Positions 8,514 through 25,352 of a DNA stretch of 64,000 nucleotides are shown piece after piece. Position numbers and translations under genes: made by a program. The notes beneath the pieces are model-generated. The model ran no database searches. It was not told the DNA's origin and worked only from the letters and a program-made list of their open reading frames with translations. How positions within the stretch are numbered: position 1 is the stretch's first letter; each line of letters begins with the position of its first letter. Origin of the DNA: Alteriqipengyuania halimionae (GTDB lineage Bacteria > Pseudomonadota > Alphaproteobacteria > Sphingomonadales > Sphingomonadaceae); contig NZ_WTYR01000001.1 of the NCBI RefSeq assembly GCF_009827575.1, positions 2,733,262-2,797,261 on the forward strand. The letters are read 5' to 3'.

Positions 8514-11269
8514 GCGATCCGCGCCCGGACTCCCCCCGGGCGATCGTCGATCGCCGTGCGCTGGCGACGCGGATTGCGGATCTGGTGGCCGAGAAGGGCG
8601 CGTCAAAGGCGCGCCCTGAAGTCGTCGTGCTGCTCAAGCAGGCGCTGGAAGACGGGCGCTCCGAACTCGCGGATCGCCTTCTGGCGGCCCCCGGGGCGGG
8701 GCACGATATTGCGAGCGACAATGCCTATCTGATCGACCAGCTGCTGCGGGTCGTGCACGATCATGTCGTTCACGATGTGCTGCCCCAAGACGAAGAGATC
8801 CGGGATGCGGTCGATTCCGAGGAACGCTTCGCGATCATGGCGGTGGGCGGCTACGGGCGCGCTGAAATGGCGCCGCATTCGGACGTCGATATCGCTTTCA
8901 TCGCCCCGCGCGCCGATGCGCCGTGGTGCGCAAAAGCGATCGAGGCGATCCTCTATTTCCTGTGGGACCTCGGTCTGACGGTCGGACAGTCGATCCGCAC
9001 GCCGAAGGAAACCGTGCAGCTGGCCAAGGACGATCTCACGATCCGCACCGCGCTGCTCGAAGCACGTTTCGTATGGGGCGACCGCGCGATCTACGAAGAC
9101 GTGAGGCGGCGCTTCTGGGCCGAAGTCGTCCATGGCAGCGAGAAGACGTATGTCGCCGAGAAGCTGGCCGAGCGCAGCGCGCGGCATGAACGGATGGGCG
9201 ACAGTCGCTACGTCGTCGAGCCCAACGTCAAGGAAGGCAAGGGCGGGCTGCGCGATCTCCAGACGCTGTACTGGATCGGCAAATATATTCACCGCGTGCG
9301 TCATGGGGTGGACCTGATCGAGGCGGGGCTGTTCCGCCCCTCCGAATATCGCCAGTTCCGCCGGGCGGAGAATTTCTTCTGGGCGGTGCGCTGCCATCTC
9401 CACACCATCACCGATCGCAACGAGGACAGGCTGACCTTCGACGTGCAGCGCGAGGTCGCCGCACGGATGAACTTCGCCGATCGCCCAGGCAAGAGCGCGG
9501 TCGAGCGGTTCATGCAGTACTACTTCATGCAGGCCAAACGCGTCGGCGCGCTGACCGGGGTGTTCCTCGCCCAGCTCGACGAGCAATTTCGCGGGGCGCC
9601 CCGTCGCGGCCTGCTGGCGACCTTCCGCCAGCGCAAGCGCGAGCTGCGCGGCTACACCGTCTATGGCGGAAAGATCGACGCGCCGACCGACGACTGGTTC
9701 AGGAAGGACCCGCAGCGTCTGATCGAGATTTTCCAGCTGGCGATCGACAATGGGCTCGAAGTCCATCCCGCCGCGATGCGCCGTGCTGCGCGCGACGCGG
9801 GACTGGTGCGCGAGCTGCGCGACGATCCGCGGGCCAATGCGATGTTCCTCGACATCCTCACGCACCGCGACCGGCCCGACATCGTGCTGCGGTGGATGAA
9901 CGACACCGGGGTGTTCGGCCGTTTCGTGCCCGATTTCGGCCGCGTCAACGCGCAGATGCAGTTCGACATGTATCACCACTACACCGTCGACGAGCACACC
10001 ATCCGGGCGATCGGCCTGCTGGCCCGGATCGAGGCCGGCGAGCTGCAGCGCGACCATCCGCGCGCGCGCGAACTGATCGAACAGCTTGCCAATCGCCGCG
10101 TGCTCTATGTCGCAGTGTTGCTGCACGATATCGCCAAGGGCCGTGGCGGCGACCATTCCCAGCTCGGAGCGGAGATCGCCGAAGAATTGTGTCCGCGTTT
10201 CGGAATGGACGAGGAAGAAGCCGAACTCGTCGCATGGCTGGTGCGCGAACACCTGCTGATGAGCCGCACGGCGTTCAAGCGCGACCTCGCCGACCCCCGC
10301 ACGATCGAGGATTTCGCCGGCGACGTTCTGACGCTCGAGCGCTTGCGATTGCTCACCGTGCTGACCGTGGTCGATATCCGCGCGGTCGGCCCGGGGACAT
10401 GGAACGACTGGAAACGCCAGCTGATCGGCTCGCTTTACGAACTGACCGAACAGCGGTTGCGGCTCGGCCACCAGAAACACGGGCGGCGCAGCTCGGTCTC
10501 GCGTCGGAAAAGCGCGGTGGGCGAATTGCTCGGCGCCAGGCACCCGCTGGTCGAGTATCCCGGCGAGACCCTGCCCGACAGTTACTGGATCGCCGAACCC
10601 GCCGATGTGATCGCGGAGAACCTCGCTTCGCTGGCCGCGTCCGAGCTTGGCGACATTGCGATCTCATGCCGTCCCGATCCCGAGCGCGGGGCGACTCTGG
10701 CAACTGTGATTGCGCCCGACCATCCGGGCCTGTTCTATCGCATCGCAGGCGGGATCAACGCGGCCGGCGGCAACATCATCGACGCGCGCATTCACACCAC
10801 CGACAAGGGGGTGGCACTGGATAATTTCCTGCTTCAGGATCCCAACGGTCAGCCGATGGGCGAGCGCGACCAGCTCGAACGGCTGCGCGAGAATATCGAA
10901 GACGCGCTCTCGCCCGAAGGCGATCCGCTCGAGCCGCAATTGGCTCGCAAGCCGCAGACGCAGTGGCGCGCCGAAGCGTTCGATGTGCGCCCACGTGTGC
11001 TGTTCGACAACAAGGCCTCGAAACGGCTGACGGTGATCGAGGTCGTCGCGCAGGATCGGCCCGCACTGCTCTATCGTTTGGGCCGCGCGCTTTTCCGCGC
11101 CGGGTTGGTGGTCCATTCCGCTCACGTCGCGACCTATGGCGAGCGTGCGGCGGACGTGTTCTACGTCACCGACGAGGATGGCGCGAAGGTGAAAGACAAG
11201 GATCGCCTGCGCGCGATTGAACAGGCGCTGCTCGAAGCAAGCCGCCCAAAGGAACTCGAAGCGGCCTGA
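8510..11269 (+). CDS. glnD: [Protein-PII] uridylyltransferase / uridylyl-removing enzyme
   Basis: Bifunctional nitrogen sensor: uridylylates PII under nitrogen limitation and removes UMP when glutamine is high. About 919 residues, typical length. The nucleotidyltransferase site is MAVGGYGRAEMAPHSDVDIAF (GG...DxD). The HD hydrolase motif is VLLHDIAKGRGGDHSQLG. Two C-terminal ACT domains that sense glutamine are visible (starts at TVIAPDHPGLFYRIAGGINA and TVIEVVAQDRPALLYRLGRA). The start ATG at 8510 overlaps the stop of the acyl-CoA synthetase gene. No PII (glnB) gene lies in the window. It converges with gltX across a 12-base gap. Confidence 0.96.
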   Translation: MSDPRPDSPRAIVDRRALATRIADLVAEKGASKARPEVVVLLKQALEDGRSELADRLLAAPGAGHDIASDNAYLIDQLLRVVHDHVVHDVLPQDEEIRDAVDSEERFAIMAVGGYGRAEMAPHSDVDIAFIAPRADAPWCAKAIEAILYFLWDLGLTVGQSIRTPKETVQLAKDDLTIRTALLEARFVWGDRAIYEDVRRRFWAEVVHGSEKTYVAEKLAERSARHERMGDSRYVVEPNVKEGKGGLRDLQTLYWIGKYIHRVRHGVDLIEAGLFRPSEYRQFRRAENFFWAVRCHLHTITDRNEDRLTFDVQREVAARMNFADRPGKSAVERFMQYYFMQAKRVGALTGVFLAQLDEQFRGAPRRGLLATFRQRKRELRGYTVYGGKIDAPTDDWFRKDPQRLIEIFQLAIDNGLEVHPAAMRRAARDAGLVRELRDDPRANAMFLDILTHRDRPDIVLRWMNDTGVFGRFVPDFGRVNAQMQFDMYHHYTVDEHTIRAIGLLARIEAGELQRDHPRARELIEQLANRRVLYVAVLLHDIAKGRGGDHSQLGAEIAEELCPRFGMDEEEAELVAWLVREHLLMSRTAFKRDLADPRTIEDFAGDVLTLERLRLLTVLTVVDIRAVGPGTWNDWKRQLIGSLYELTEQRLRLGHQKHGRRSSVSRRKSAVGELLGARHPLVEYPGETLPDSYWIAEPADVIAENLASLAASELGDIAISCRPDPERGATLATVIAPDHPGLFYRIAGGINAAGGNIIDARIHTTDKGVALDNFLLQDPNGQPMGERDQLERLRENIEDALSPEGDPLEPQLARKPQTQWRAEAFDVRPRVLFDNKASKRLTVIEVVAQDRPALLYRLGRALFRAGLVVHSAHVATYGERAADVFYVTDEDGAKVKDKDRLRAIEQALLEASRPKELEAA

Positions 11270-11281
11270 AGCCGGTGGGCG

Positions 11282-12619
11282 TTATGCCGCCGCCGCCTCG
11301 AGCCTCTCCAACGCGGTCTCGCGGCCAATCAGCGGCAGCAGCGCGCCCATATCCGGCCCGTGCTCGCGACCGGTCAGTGCCTGGCGCAACGGTAGAAAGA
11401 GCTCCTTGCCCTTACGCCCGGTGGTTTCCTTCAGCGTGCTGGTGAGCACGTGCCACGGGTTCTCGTCCCACTCGATCGCCTTGAGCGCGTTGGCCGCCTG
11501 CGACATGTAGAAGCGCGTCTGTTCGTTGAACGCGGGCGGCACGACCGTACCGGTCACCACGGCCCACCATTCACCTGCTTCGTCCACGCGCGTCAGGTTC
11601 GGGCGGATCGCTTCCCATCCGGCTTCATCCATCCCGTCCGGTACGCGACCAGCGACCTGGGCGAAGGGCAGGCGGTGGACGATCTGCGCATTGAGGCGGT
11701 CCAGCTCGGCTTCGTCGAACTTCGCCGGGGCGCGTCCGAAAGTGGAGAGGTCGAAACCCTCGATCAGCACTTCGCGCTCGACGATCGCCTCGACCGGCAG
11801 CGAGGTGCCGAGCCGGGCCAGCAGCGAGAGCAGCGCCTCGGGTTCGAGGCCTTGTTCGCGCAGCGCTCTGGCCGACAGCGAGCCGAGCCGTTTCGACAGT
11901 TTGCCTTCCTTGCCCACCAGCAGCGCCTCATGCGCGAAGCGCGGCGGTTCGGCGCCGAGCGCCTCGAACATCTGAACCTGCGCGGCCGTGTTGGAGACGT
12001 GGTCTTCCCCGCGCAGCACGTCGGTGATGCCCATCTCGATATCGTCGACCGCGCTCGGCAGCATGTAGAGCCATGAACCGTCGCCACGGCGGATGACCGG
12101 GTCGGAGAGTTGAGCCGGATCGAATTTGACCGGTCCGCGGATACCGTCATCCCACGCGATCGGAGCATCGTGATCGAGCTTGAATCGCCAGTGCGGCTCT
12201 TCTCCGACCGCTGCCTTGGAGGCGCGATCCTCGTCTGTCAGCTCGAGCGCTGCGCGATCGTAGATCGGCGGCAGACCGCGCCCCAGCTGGATCTTGCGCT
12301 TGAGCTCCAACTCCTGCGCGGTTTCGTAGCAGGGATAGACCCGGCCCGCTTCGTGCAGCTTGTCGAATGCCTGGTCATATAGCTTGAAACGGTCCGATTG
12401 CCGCTCCTCGCCATCGGGTTCGATTCCCAGCCAGGCGAGATCCTCGCGGATCGCTTCGACGAACGTTTCTTCGGAGCGCTCGCTGTCCGTATCGTCGATC
12501 CTCAGCAGGAACCGCCCGCCATGCTTCTTGGCAAGGAGCCAATTGTGCAGGGCGGTGCGCAGATTGCCGACATGCAGCAGACCAGTGGGCGAGGGGGCGA
12601 AACGCGTGACGATGGTCAT
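11282..12619 (-). CDS. gltX: Glutamyl-tRNA synthetase
   Basis: Class I aminoacyl-tRNA synthetase of 445 residues that charges tRNA-Glu. The HIGH-type motif is FAPSPTGLLHVGN (His16) and the KMSKS-type loop is KLSKR (240-244); SSVYM-type anticodon-binding domain follows. The enterobacterial zinc site is not complete here: only one cysteine (Cys97) lies in that insertion, as seen in many alphaproteobacterial enzymes. Alphaproteobacteria frequently carry two gltX copies, one of them non-discriminating for tRNA-Gln; which type this is cannot be told from sequence alone. An ATG start at 12619 gives the family N terminus. Confidence 0.95.
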   Translation of the reverse strand: MTIVTRFAPSPTGLLHVGNLRTALHNWLLAKKHGGRFLLRIDDTDSERSEETFVEAIREDLAWLGIEPDGEERQSDRFKLYDQAFDKLHEAGRVYPCYETAQELELKRKIQLGRGLPPIYDRAALELTDEDRASKAAVGEEPHWRFKLDHDAPIAWDDGIRGPVKFDPAQLSDPVIRRGDGSWLYMLPSAVDDIEMGITDVLRGEDHVSNTAAQVQMFEALGAEPPRFAHEALLVGKEGKLSKRLGSLSARALREQGLEPEALLSLLARLGTSLPVEAIVEREVLIEGFDLSTFGRAPAKFDEAELDRLNAQIVHRLPFAQVAGRVPDGMDEAGWEAIRPNLTRVDEAGEWWAVVTGTVVPPAFNEQTRFYMSQAANALKAIEWDENPWHVLTSTLKETTGRKGKELFLPLRQALTGREHGPDMGALLPLIGRETALERLEAAAA

Positions 12620-12645
12620 GGGTGCGCTTTAGCGGTGCACGGCAC

Positions 12646-13137
12646 TTATTGCGAGAACAGGGTGACGCTGCGTCCGTTTCCGCTCAGTTCGATGCCGTTG
12701 GCCCGCGTGCGCTCTGCGCCGGTGGCAGCATCGATGGCTTCACCCAGCGCGATCCATTCCCGGGTTCGGCGAAAGATTGGGCAATTCGCCGCATTGTCTT
12801 CATGCATCAAGAAACGTTTGGTTTCGAGTACGCCCTTTTCATAGGCATAGCGCCAATGACGTGCGCCACAGCCTTGCCCGTCATGGATCTCGGTGTCCGT
12901 GATTGACAGCGCGAAGCCGACCGGAATGTCGAGTTCCTTTCCGTCAATGCCAGCCACGCGATATTCGCCCACCAGCGATTGCGGCACATCGATCTTGTCG
13001 GCCGCAGCAGCATTGTCGGGCGCGCTCGCAGTGCTGTCGATGGCGGGCGTGGCATCCCCCTCTTCGGGATTGTCCTGCACCGGCTGGCATGCGGCCAGCG
13101 CGAATGCCGGGGCGAGGATCGTGGCGAGAATCTTCAT
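12646..13137 (-). CDS. META-domain-like lipoprotein
   Basis: 163 residues. A lipoprotein signal, MKILATILAPAFALAAC, places the lipid-bearing cysteine at about 17, followed by a low-complexity acidic/alanine linker. The globular part (about 55-163) shows the META/HslJ-like pattern: GEYRVAGIDGKELD, GQGCGARHWRY, an internal Cys and the WIALGEAIDAAT segment. META proteins are periplasmic or outer-membrane-attached and linked to stress or antibiotic tolerance, with no catalytic role known. The ATG at 13137 overlaps the stop of nadE (ATGA), so the two are co-translated. The META assignment is by pattern only. Confidence 0.75.
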   Translation of the reverse strand: MKILATILAPAFALAACQPVQDNPEEGDATPAIDSTASAPDNAAAADKIDVPQSLVGEYRVAGIDGKELDIPVGFALSITDTEIHDGQGCGARHWRYAYEKGVLETKRFLMHEDNAANCPIFRRTREWIALGEAIDAATGAERTRANGIELSGNGRSVTLFSQ

Positions 13138-14792
13138 TGCGCGGTCCTGAAGCCGTGGGTGATCGGATAGCGGCGGTCGCGGCCGAAATTCTTGGTGCCG
13201 AGCTTGACGCCCGGCGCGCTCTGGCGGCGCTTGTATTCGGCGCGGTGGAGCAGGTTCTCGACATGGATCACGGTTGCGCGGTCGAAGCCCTTCGACACCA
13301 GCTCGTCGACCCCCTGTTCGTGTTCGACGAGGCCGAGCAGGATCGCATCGAGCACGTCGTAAGGCGGGAGCGAATCCTCGTCCTTCTGATCGGGGCGAAG
13401 CTCGGCGCTCGGCGGGCGGTCGATGATACCTTGCGGGATCACCTCGCCGCCCGGTCCCCTGGCGAGCCGCGGTACCGCTGTGTTGCGCCAGCGTGCCATG
13501 CGAAACACCGTGGTCTTGTAGGCGTCCTTCAGCGGGTTGTAGCCGCCCGCCATGTCGCCATAGATCGTGGCGTAGCCGACGCTCATTTCGCTCTTGTTGC
13601 CGGTGGTCAGCACCATCGGCCCGAACTTGTTCGAGAGGGCCATCAGCGTGACGCCGCGAATGCGCGACTGGATGTTCTCTTCGGTCAGGTCGACTTCGGT
13701 GTCGGCGAAATCGCTTTCGAGCATTTCGTCGAAGCCCTTCACCGCGGGTGCGATCGGGATTACCGAATGCCGCACGCCCAGCGCCGAGGCGCATTCTTCG
13801 GCCAGACCGAGGCTGAGCGAAACCGTGTAGCGCGAGGGCATCATCACGCACCACACCCGCTCAGGGCCCAATGCATCGACCGCGAGCGCGGCGACCACGG
13901 CGCTGTCGATCCCGCCCGACAAGCCGATCACGACGCCGGGCATGTGGTTGCGGTTCACGTAGTCGCGGGTGGCAACCATCATCGCGCACCAGGCATCCTC
14001 GGGATGTTCGGCGAGATCCTCCTCGACGCCTTCCTCGCAAAACCAACCGCTTTCGCCCCGCTTCCAGACCGACGTGACTTCCTGTTCGCCCCAGTCGATC
14101 ATCTGGATCGCCAGGCTCCCGTCGCCGTTCACGACGAAGCTCGCCCCGTCGAACACCAGTTCGTCCTGCCCGCCCACGCGATTGACATAGGCGAGGGGGA
14201 GACCGGTTTCCTCGGCCCGGCGCACGCAGACGTTTTCGAGCCGGAGCTGGTCCTTCTCGATTTCGTAGGGGCTGCCATTGGGCGACAGCAGCATCTCCGC
14301 GCCCTGCGTCTTGAGATAGGCGCAGACCTTGGGGTGCCAGATATCCTCGCAAATCGGCAGGCCGATCTTCACGCCCTTGAACTCGACCGGTTCGGGCAAT
14401 GGGCCGGGGGTGAAATGGCGGCGCTCGTCGAACGTGCCGTAATTGGGCAACTCGTGCTTGTAACGGATCGCCGCAATTCGCCCGTCGCACAGCAGCGCGG
14501 TGCCGTTGTAGAGCAGGCCGTCGTCGCGAAACACGCTGCCCACCAGCATCGCCGGGCCGCCATCGGCGGTGTCCCTGGCCAGATCCTCCAGCGCGTGCGC
14601 GGCGCGTTCGATCAGGGCGGGCTTCAGGATCAGGTCTTCGGGCGGATAGCCGATCAGCTGCATCTCGGGGTAGAGCACGAGATCGCACCCATCGGCCCGC
14701 GCGCGCGCTTCGCGCATCAGTTCGACGTTCTTGGCAATGTCCCCGACCCACTGGGTCATCTGGACGAGGCGGATCGTGAGCGTGTCGACCAT
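13134..14792 (-). CDS. nadE: Glutamine-dependent NAD+ synthetase
   Basis: Makes NAD from deamido-NAD using ammonia released from glutamine. About 552 residues in two domains: an N-terminal nitrilase-type glutaminase (YPEMQLIGYPPEDL, the Lys region HELPNYGTFDERRHF, and CEDIWHP with the nucleophilic Cys) and a C-terminal synthetase with the PP-loop VIGLSGGIDSAVVAAL and the segment TGNKSEMSVGYATIYGDMAGG. The start ATG at 14792 gives the usual N terminus (VDTLTIRLVQMTQWVGDIAKN); the frame remains open upstream into the rpoC terminator. It is followed by an overlapping META-like lipoprotein gene. Confidence 0.95.
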   Translation of the reverse strand: MVDTLTIRLVQMTQWVGDIAKNVELMREARARADGCDLVLYPEMQLIGYPPEDLILKPALIERAAHALEDLARDTADGGPAMLVGSVFRDDGLLYNGTALLCDGRIAAIRYKHELPNYGTFDERRHFTPGPLPEPVEFKGVKIGLPICEDIWHPKVCAYLKTQGAEMLLSPNGSPYEIEKDQLRLENVCVRRAEETGLPLAYVNRVGGQDELVFDGASFVVNGDGSLAIQMIDWGEQEVTSVWKRGESGWFCEEGVEEDLAEHPEDAWCAMMVATRDYVNRNHMPGVVIGLSGGIDSAVVAALAVDALGPERVWCVMMPSRYTVSLSLGLAEECASALGVRHSVIPIAPAVKGFDEMLESDFADTEVDLTEENIQSRIRGVTLMALSNKFGPMVLTTGNKSEMSVGYATIYGDMAGGYNPLKDAYKTTVFRMARWRNTAVPRLARGPGGEVIPQGIIDRPPSAELRPDQKDEDSLPPYDVLDAILLGLVEHEQGVDELVSKGFDRATVIHVENLLHRAEYKRRQSAPGVKLGTKNFGRDRRYPITHGFRTAQ

Positions 14793-14842
14793 GCCTCGAC
14801 GCTTAGGCAAGGCCGCGCGACTTGCATAGTTCCAACCGGCAC

Positions 14843-14879
14843 GAAAAAGGCCCGGCAGATCGCTCTGCCGGGCCGTTTT
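14843..14879 (-). terminator. Rho-independent terminator after rpoC
   Basis: A perfect 10-bp stem (14849-14858 GGCCCGGCAG against 14865-14874 CTGCCGGGCC) with a 6-base loop. On the minus strand it is followed by five T residues, 39 bases after the rpoC stop. The plus-strand side also has four T residues, so it may act in both directions. It separates rpoBC from nadE. Confidence 0.9.
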
Positions 14880-14912
14880 CTTTGGCACGAGGGCCGTGGA
14901 TGGCGGTGCCGC

Positions 14913-19208
<4,296 letters not shown>

Positions 19209-19267
19209 GACTTAAATCCCATTCGGGTAATTCTCTCGGGGCGGAAGCGGGTGGGGGTCGAAACCCC

Positions 19268-23473
<4,206 letters not shown>

Positions 23474-23699
23474 AAAGGAACGCCTCTTGTGTTTGCGCCG
23501 GCCCGGCAGGTGGGCGGGCGCGAATTCGTCTACTCATGCGCGTGAGCGATACCGGGACGCGAAAAGGCCGCAGCGTAGGACGCACCGATTCCGGCGGCCA
23601 GCTGCAGCTTACAAACGTCGCGATATGGAAAGCCTGCTTCCGTCCCTGGCCAAAACCCGCGCATGAATCGGCCTTGCTCGAAGCAAGCGGTCGGAAAGG

Positions 23700-23728
23700 C
23701 ATGTAGGAATTGCGCCGCGCGGGGTCAA
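23700..23728 (-). promoter_or_regulatory. Candidate sigma-70 promoter for rpoBC
   Basis: On the minus strand, TTGACC (23723-23728) and TACATG (23700-23705) are separated by exactly 17 bases. This predicts transcription starting near 23693 and a leader of about 220 nt before rpoB. The leader begins with a small hairpin, CTTGCT-TCG-AGCAAG, around 23670-23686. I see no open frame or other recognisable element in the rest of the 369-base gap on this side. Confidence 0.6.
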
Positions 23729-23766
23729 GATACGGAATCGGCGGGAAAAGGATAATCGGTCGATGC

Positions 23767-23830
23767 ATATCGTTTTTCGATATTATCGATTGACGATAAG
23801 GGATCGCTCCATCATATCGAATTTCGATAA
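23767..23830 (+). promoter_or_regulatory. Three-copy operator array (TATCG-N5-CGATA) over the DUF2975/HTH operon promoter
   Basis: Three perfect inverted repeats share one 17-bp pattern, WTATCG-N5-CGATAW: copy A 23767-23783 (ATATCG/CGATAT), copy B 23783-23799 (TTATCG/CGATAA) and copy C 23814-23830 (ATATCG/CGATAA). Spacers are AT-rich. Centres are at 23775, 23791 and 23822, so A-B are 16 bp and B-C 31 bp apart. A plausible promoter, TTGACG (23790-23795) with CATATC (23813-23818), has its -35 box inside copy B and its -10 box inside copy C. The array lies between the divergent rpoB promoter and the AAGGAGG (23829-23835) of the next gene. Autoregulation by the HTH protein at 24349 is an inference. 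Confidence 0.65.
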
Positions 23831-23842
23831 GGAGGCGATTCG

Positions 23843-24349
23843 ATGATGCTGACGACAACCATCTGGCTCTTGCGCGTGTGCAATTGGCTCAACTGGATTC
23901 TCGCTGCGCTATTCGCCGCCCTCGGATCGATACTGCTGATCGATCCCAACCAGTTTCGCGAGCGTTTCATCGCCGTGTTCTCGAACACCGGGGGCGAGGC
24001 AATCTTCATCTATTTGGCGGTGGCCTGCGCGGCGGTGCTCCCGGTCGCCTTCGCAATCCACCTGATCCTCACCCGCCTGATCGCCCTTGTCCGCGACACG
24101 CAGGCCGGTGCTGCCTTCAGCGAACGCAATGCGAAGCGGTTGGCGACGGTCGCGTGGGCGTTGCTGGCCATCAACTTGCTCGATCTGGCGTTCGGACAAG
24201 TCTCGATCTGGGCCAGCGCGGTGAGCGGGGAGTATTTCGGCTGGTCTCCTTCGGTGGCCGGGTGGCTCGCCGTTCCGCTGCTTCTGGTGCTGGCCAAGGT
24301 CTTTCGCGAAGGTGCCGCCATGCGCGAAGACCTGGAGGGTACGGTCTGA
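23843..24349 (+). CDS. DUF2975-family membrane protein
   Basis: 168 residues with four predicted membrane helices and the family's C-terminal signature VFREGAAMREDLEGTV. DUF2975 proteins are typically encoded directly before a small YozG-like HTH regulator, exactly as here; their biochemical role is unknown. A strong AAGGAGG ribosome-binding site at 23829-23835 precedes two adjacent ATG codons (23843 and 23846). The stop overlaps the start of the HTH gene. Three palindromic operators lie immediately upstream. Confidence 0.85.
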   Translation: MMLTTTIWLLRVCNWLNWILAALFAALGSILLIDPNQFRERFIAVFSNTGGEAIFIYLAVACAAVLPVAFAIHLILTRLIALVRDTQAGAAFSERNAKRLATVAWALLAINLLDLAFGQVSIWASAVSGEYFGWSPSVAGWLAVPLLLVLAKVFREGAAMREDLEGTV

Positions 24350-24585
24350 TGCCAGCCGAAAACACTTCAGGCATTTCTGTCAGGCTCGACGCGCTGCTGC
24401 AGGAGCGCGGCATGACGCTGACCGAGCTTTCCGAACGGATCGGACTGACCCTCGCCAACCTATCCATCCTGAAGACGGGCAAGGCCAAGGCGATCCGCTT
24501 CTCCACGCTCGAGGCAATCTGTCGCGAACTCGATTGCCAGCCTGGTGAGCTACTCACCTATCACGATGAAGGAACACGCTCATGA
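24349..24585 (+). CDS. Small XRE/YozG-type HTH transcriptional regulator
   Basis: 78 residues, essentially a single helix-turn-helix of the HTH_26 (YozG) type: MTLTELSERIGLTLANLSIL followed by KTGKAKAIRFSTLEAICREL, ending in the usual DCQPGELL. Expected to bind DNA as a dimer. Its ATG overlaps the stop of the DUF2975 gene and its TGA overlaps the next ATG (ATGA at 24582), so the three genes form one translationally coupled unit. The three identical palindromes upstream of the operon are its likely targets; this is inferred from position. Confidence 0.88.
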   Translation: MPAENTSGISVRLDALLQERGMTLTELSERIGLTLANLSILKTGKAKAIRFSTLEAICRELDCQPGELLTYHDEGTRS

Positions 24586-25352
24586 AATGGATCATGCAAT
24601 TCGGACGCGATGCAATCGGCAGCTTCGGCGACGGCTTGCGCGCCATGAAAGGGCTCCCCTGGCTGTTTGCCGCGATCGTCCTGTGGGAATTCGCCCAGCA
24701 TATCGTCGAAGTCCGGATCGGGATGTTCGAGAGCGTCGAGCAGGCGCGCGCTGTCGGTGGCGATGCGTTGCGCATGGTGTTCGGCTGGATCAAGATGCTT
24801 TCGGTCTATCTGGGCGGGTTCTTCGTGATCCGCTACCTTGCTTTGCGCAACGATGGCCTCGCGCTCGCGCCTGTGGGCACGGCGCTGGGCCGCTATGCGC
24901 CGTATCTCGTCTACTCCTTGATCCTGTTTGCTGCGATCTTCTACACACGGGCATTTGCTCCCGCGGCCCATGTCGACACGATCAGGGCCGTGGTGGGCCT
25001 GTCGCAGGTCCTCGTCGAACCGTTGCTGATGGCGTGGGTCGTTGCAACCGCGACCGACGGGGCGATTGGCAACCCGCTATCCTCGGCAAGGCGCACCGGC
25101 TGGCTCTACCTTTATGCGCTGCCGCTGTTCCTGCTCGTGCGCATTCCGATCAATCTTTTGCACGGCGCACTGAACTCGGAGGCGATAGGGCGATCGCAAG
25201 GAGTCTTGTGGAGCATGCTTGCGGTCGATGCCGTCGTGGTCGGCATCCTGATCGCCGTCGTTCCCGCGATCTCGGTGAGGGTGGCACGGCGCATCCGCGA
25301 GAAACAAGCGAATGTCACTACGCAGCACGCGGCGACCTCGGTCCCGGCCTAA
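24582..25352 (+). CDS. Polytopic membrane protein of unknown function
   Basis: 256 residues with about six hydrophobic segments separated by short charged loops and a basic C-terminal tail (VARRIREKQ). I recognise no family or catalytic motif. Coupling to the DUF2975/HTH pair by an ATGA overlap suggests a shared function at the inner membrane. Its TAA stop overlaps the stop of the convergent methionine gene on the other strand, so no terminator fits between them. Confidence 0.75.
   Translation: MKWIMQFGRDAIGSFGDGLRAMKGLPWLFAAIVLWEFAQHIVEVRIGMFESVEQARAVGGDALRMVFGWIKMLSVYLGGFFVIRYLALRNDGLALAPVGTALGRYAPYLVYSLILFAAIFYTRAFAPAAHVDTIRAVVGLSQVLVEPLLMAWVVATATDGAIGNPLSSARRTGWLYLYALPLFLLVRIPINLLHGALNSEAIGRSQGVLWSMLAVDAVVVGILIAVVPAISVRVARRIREKQANVTTQHAATSVPA

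Noticed and set aside
6642..10543. Minus-strand open frames of about 650 codons opposite the acyl-CoA synthetase and glnD.
   Set aside because: Antisense shadows of well-recognised genes, no ribosome sites, atypical amino-acid composition.
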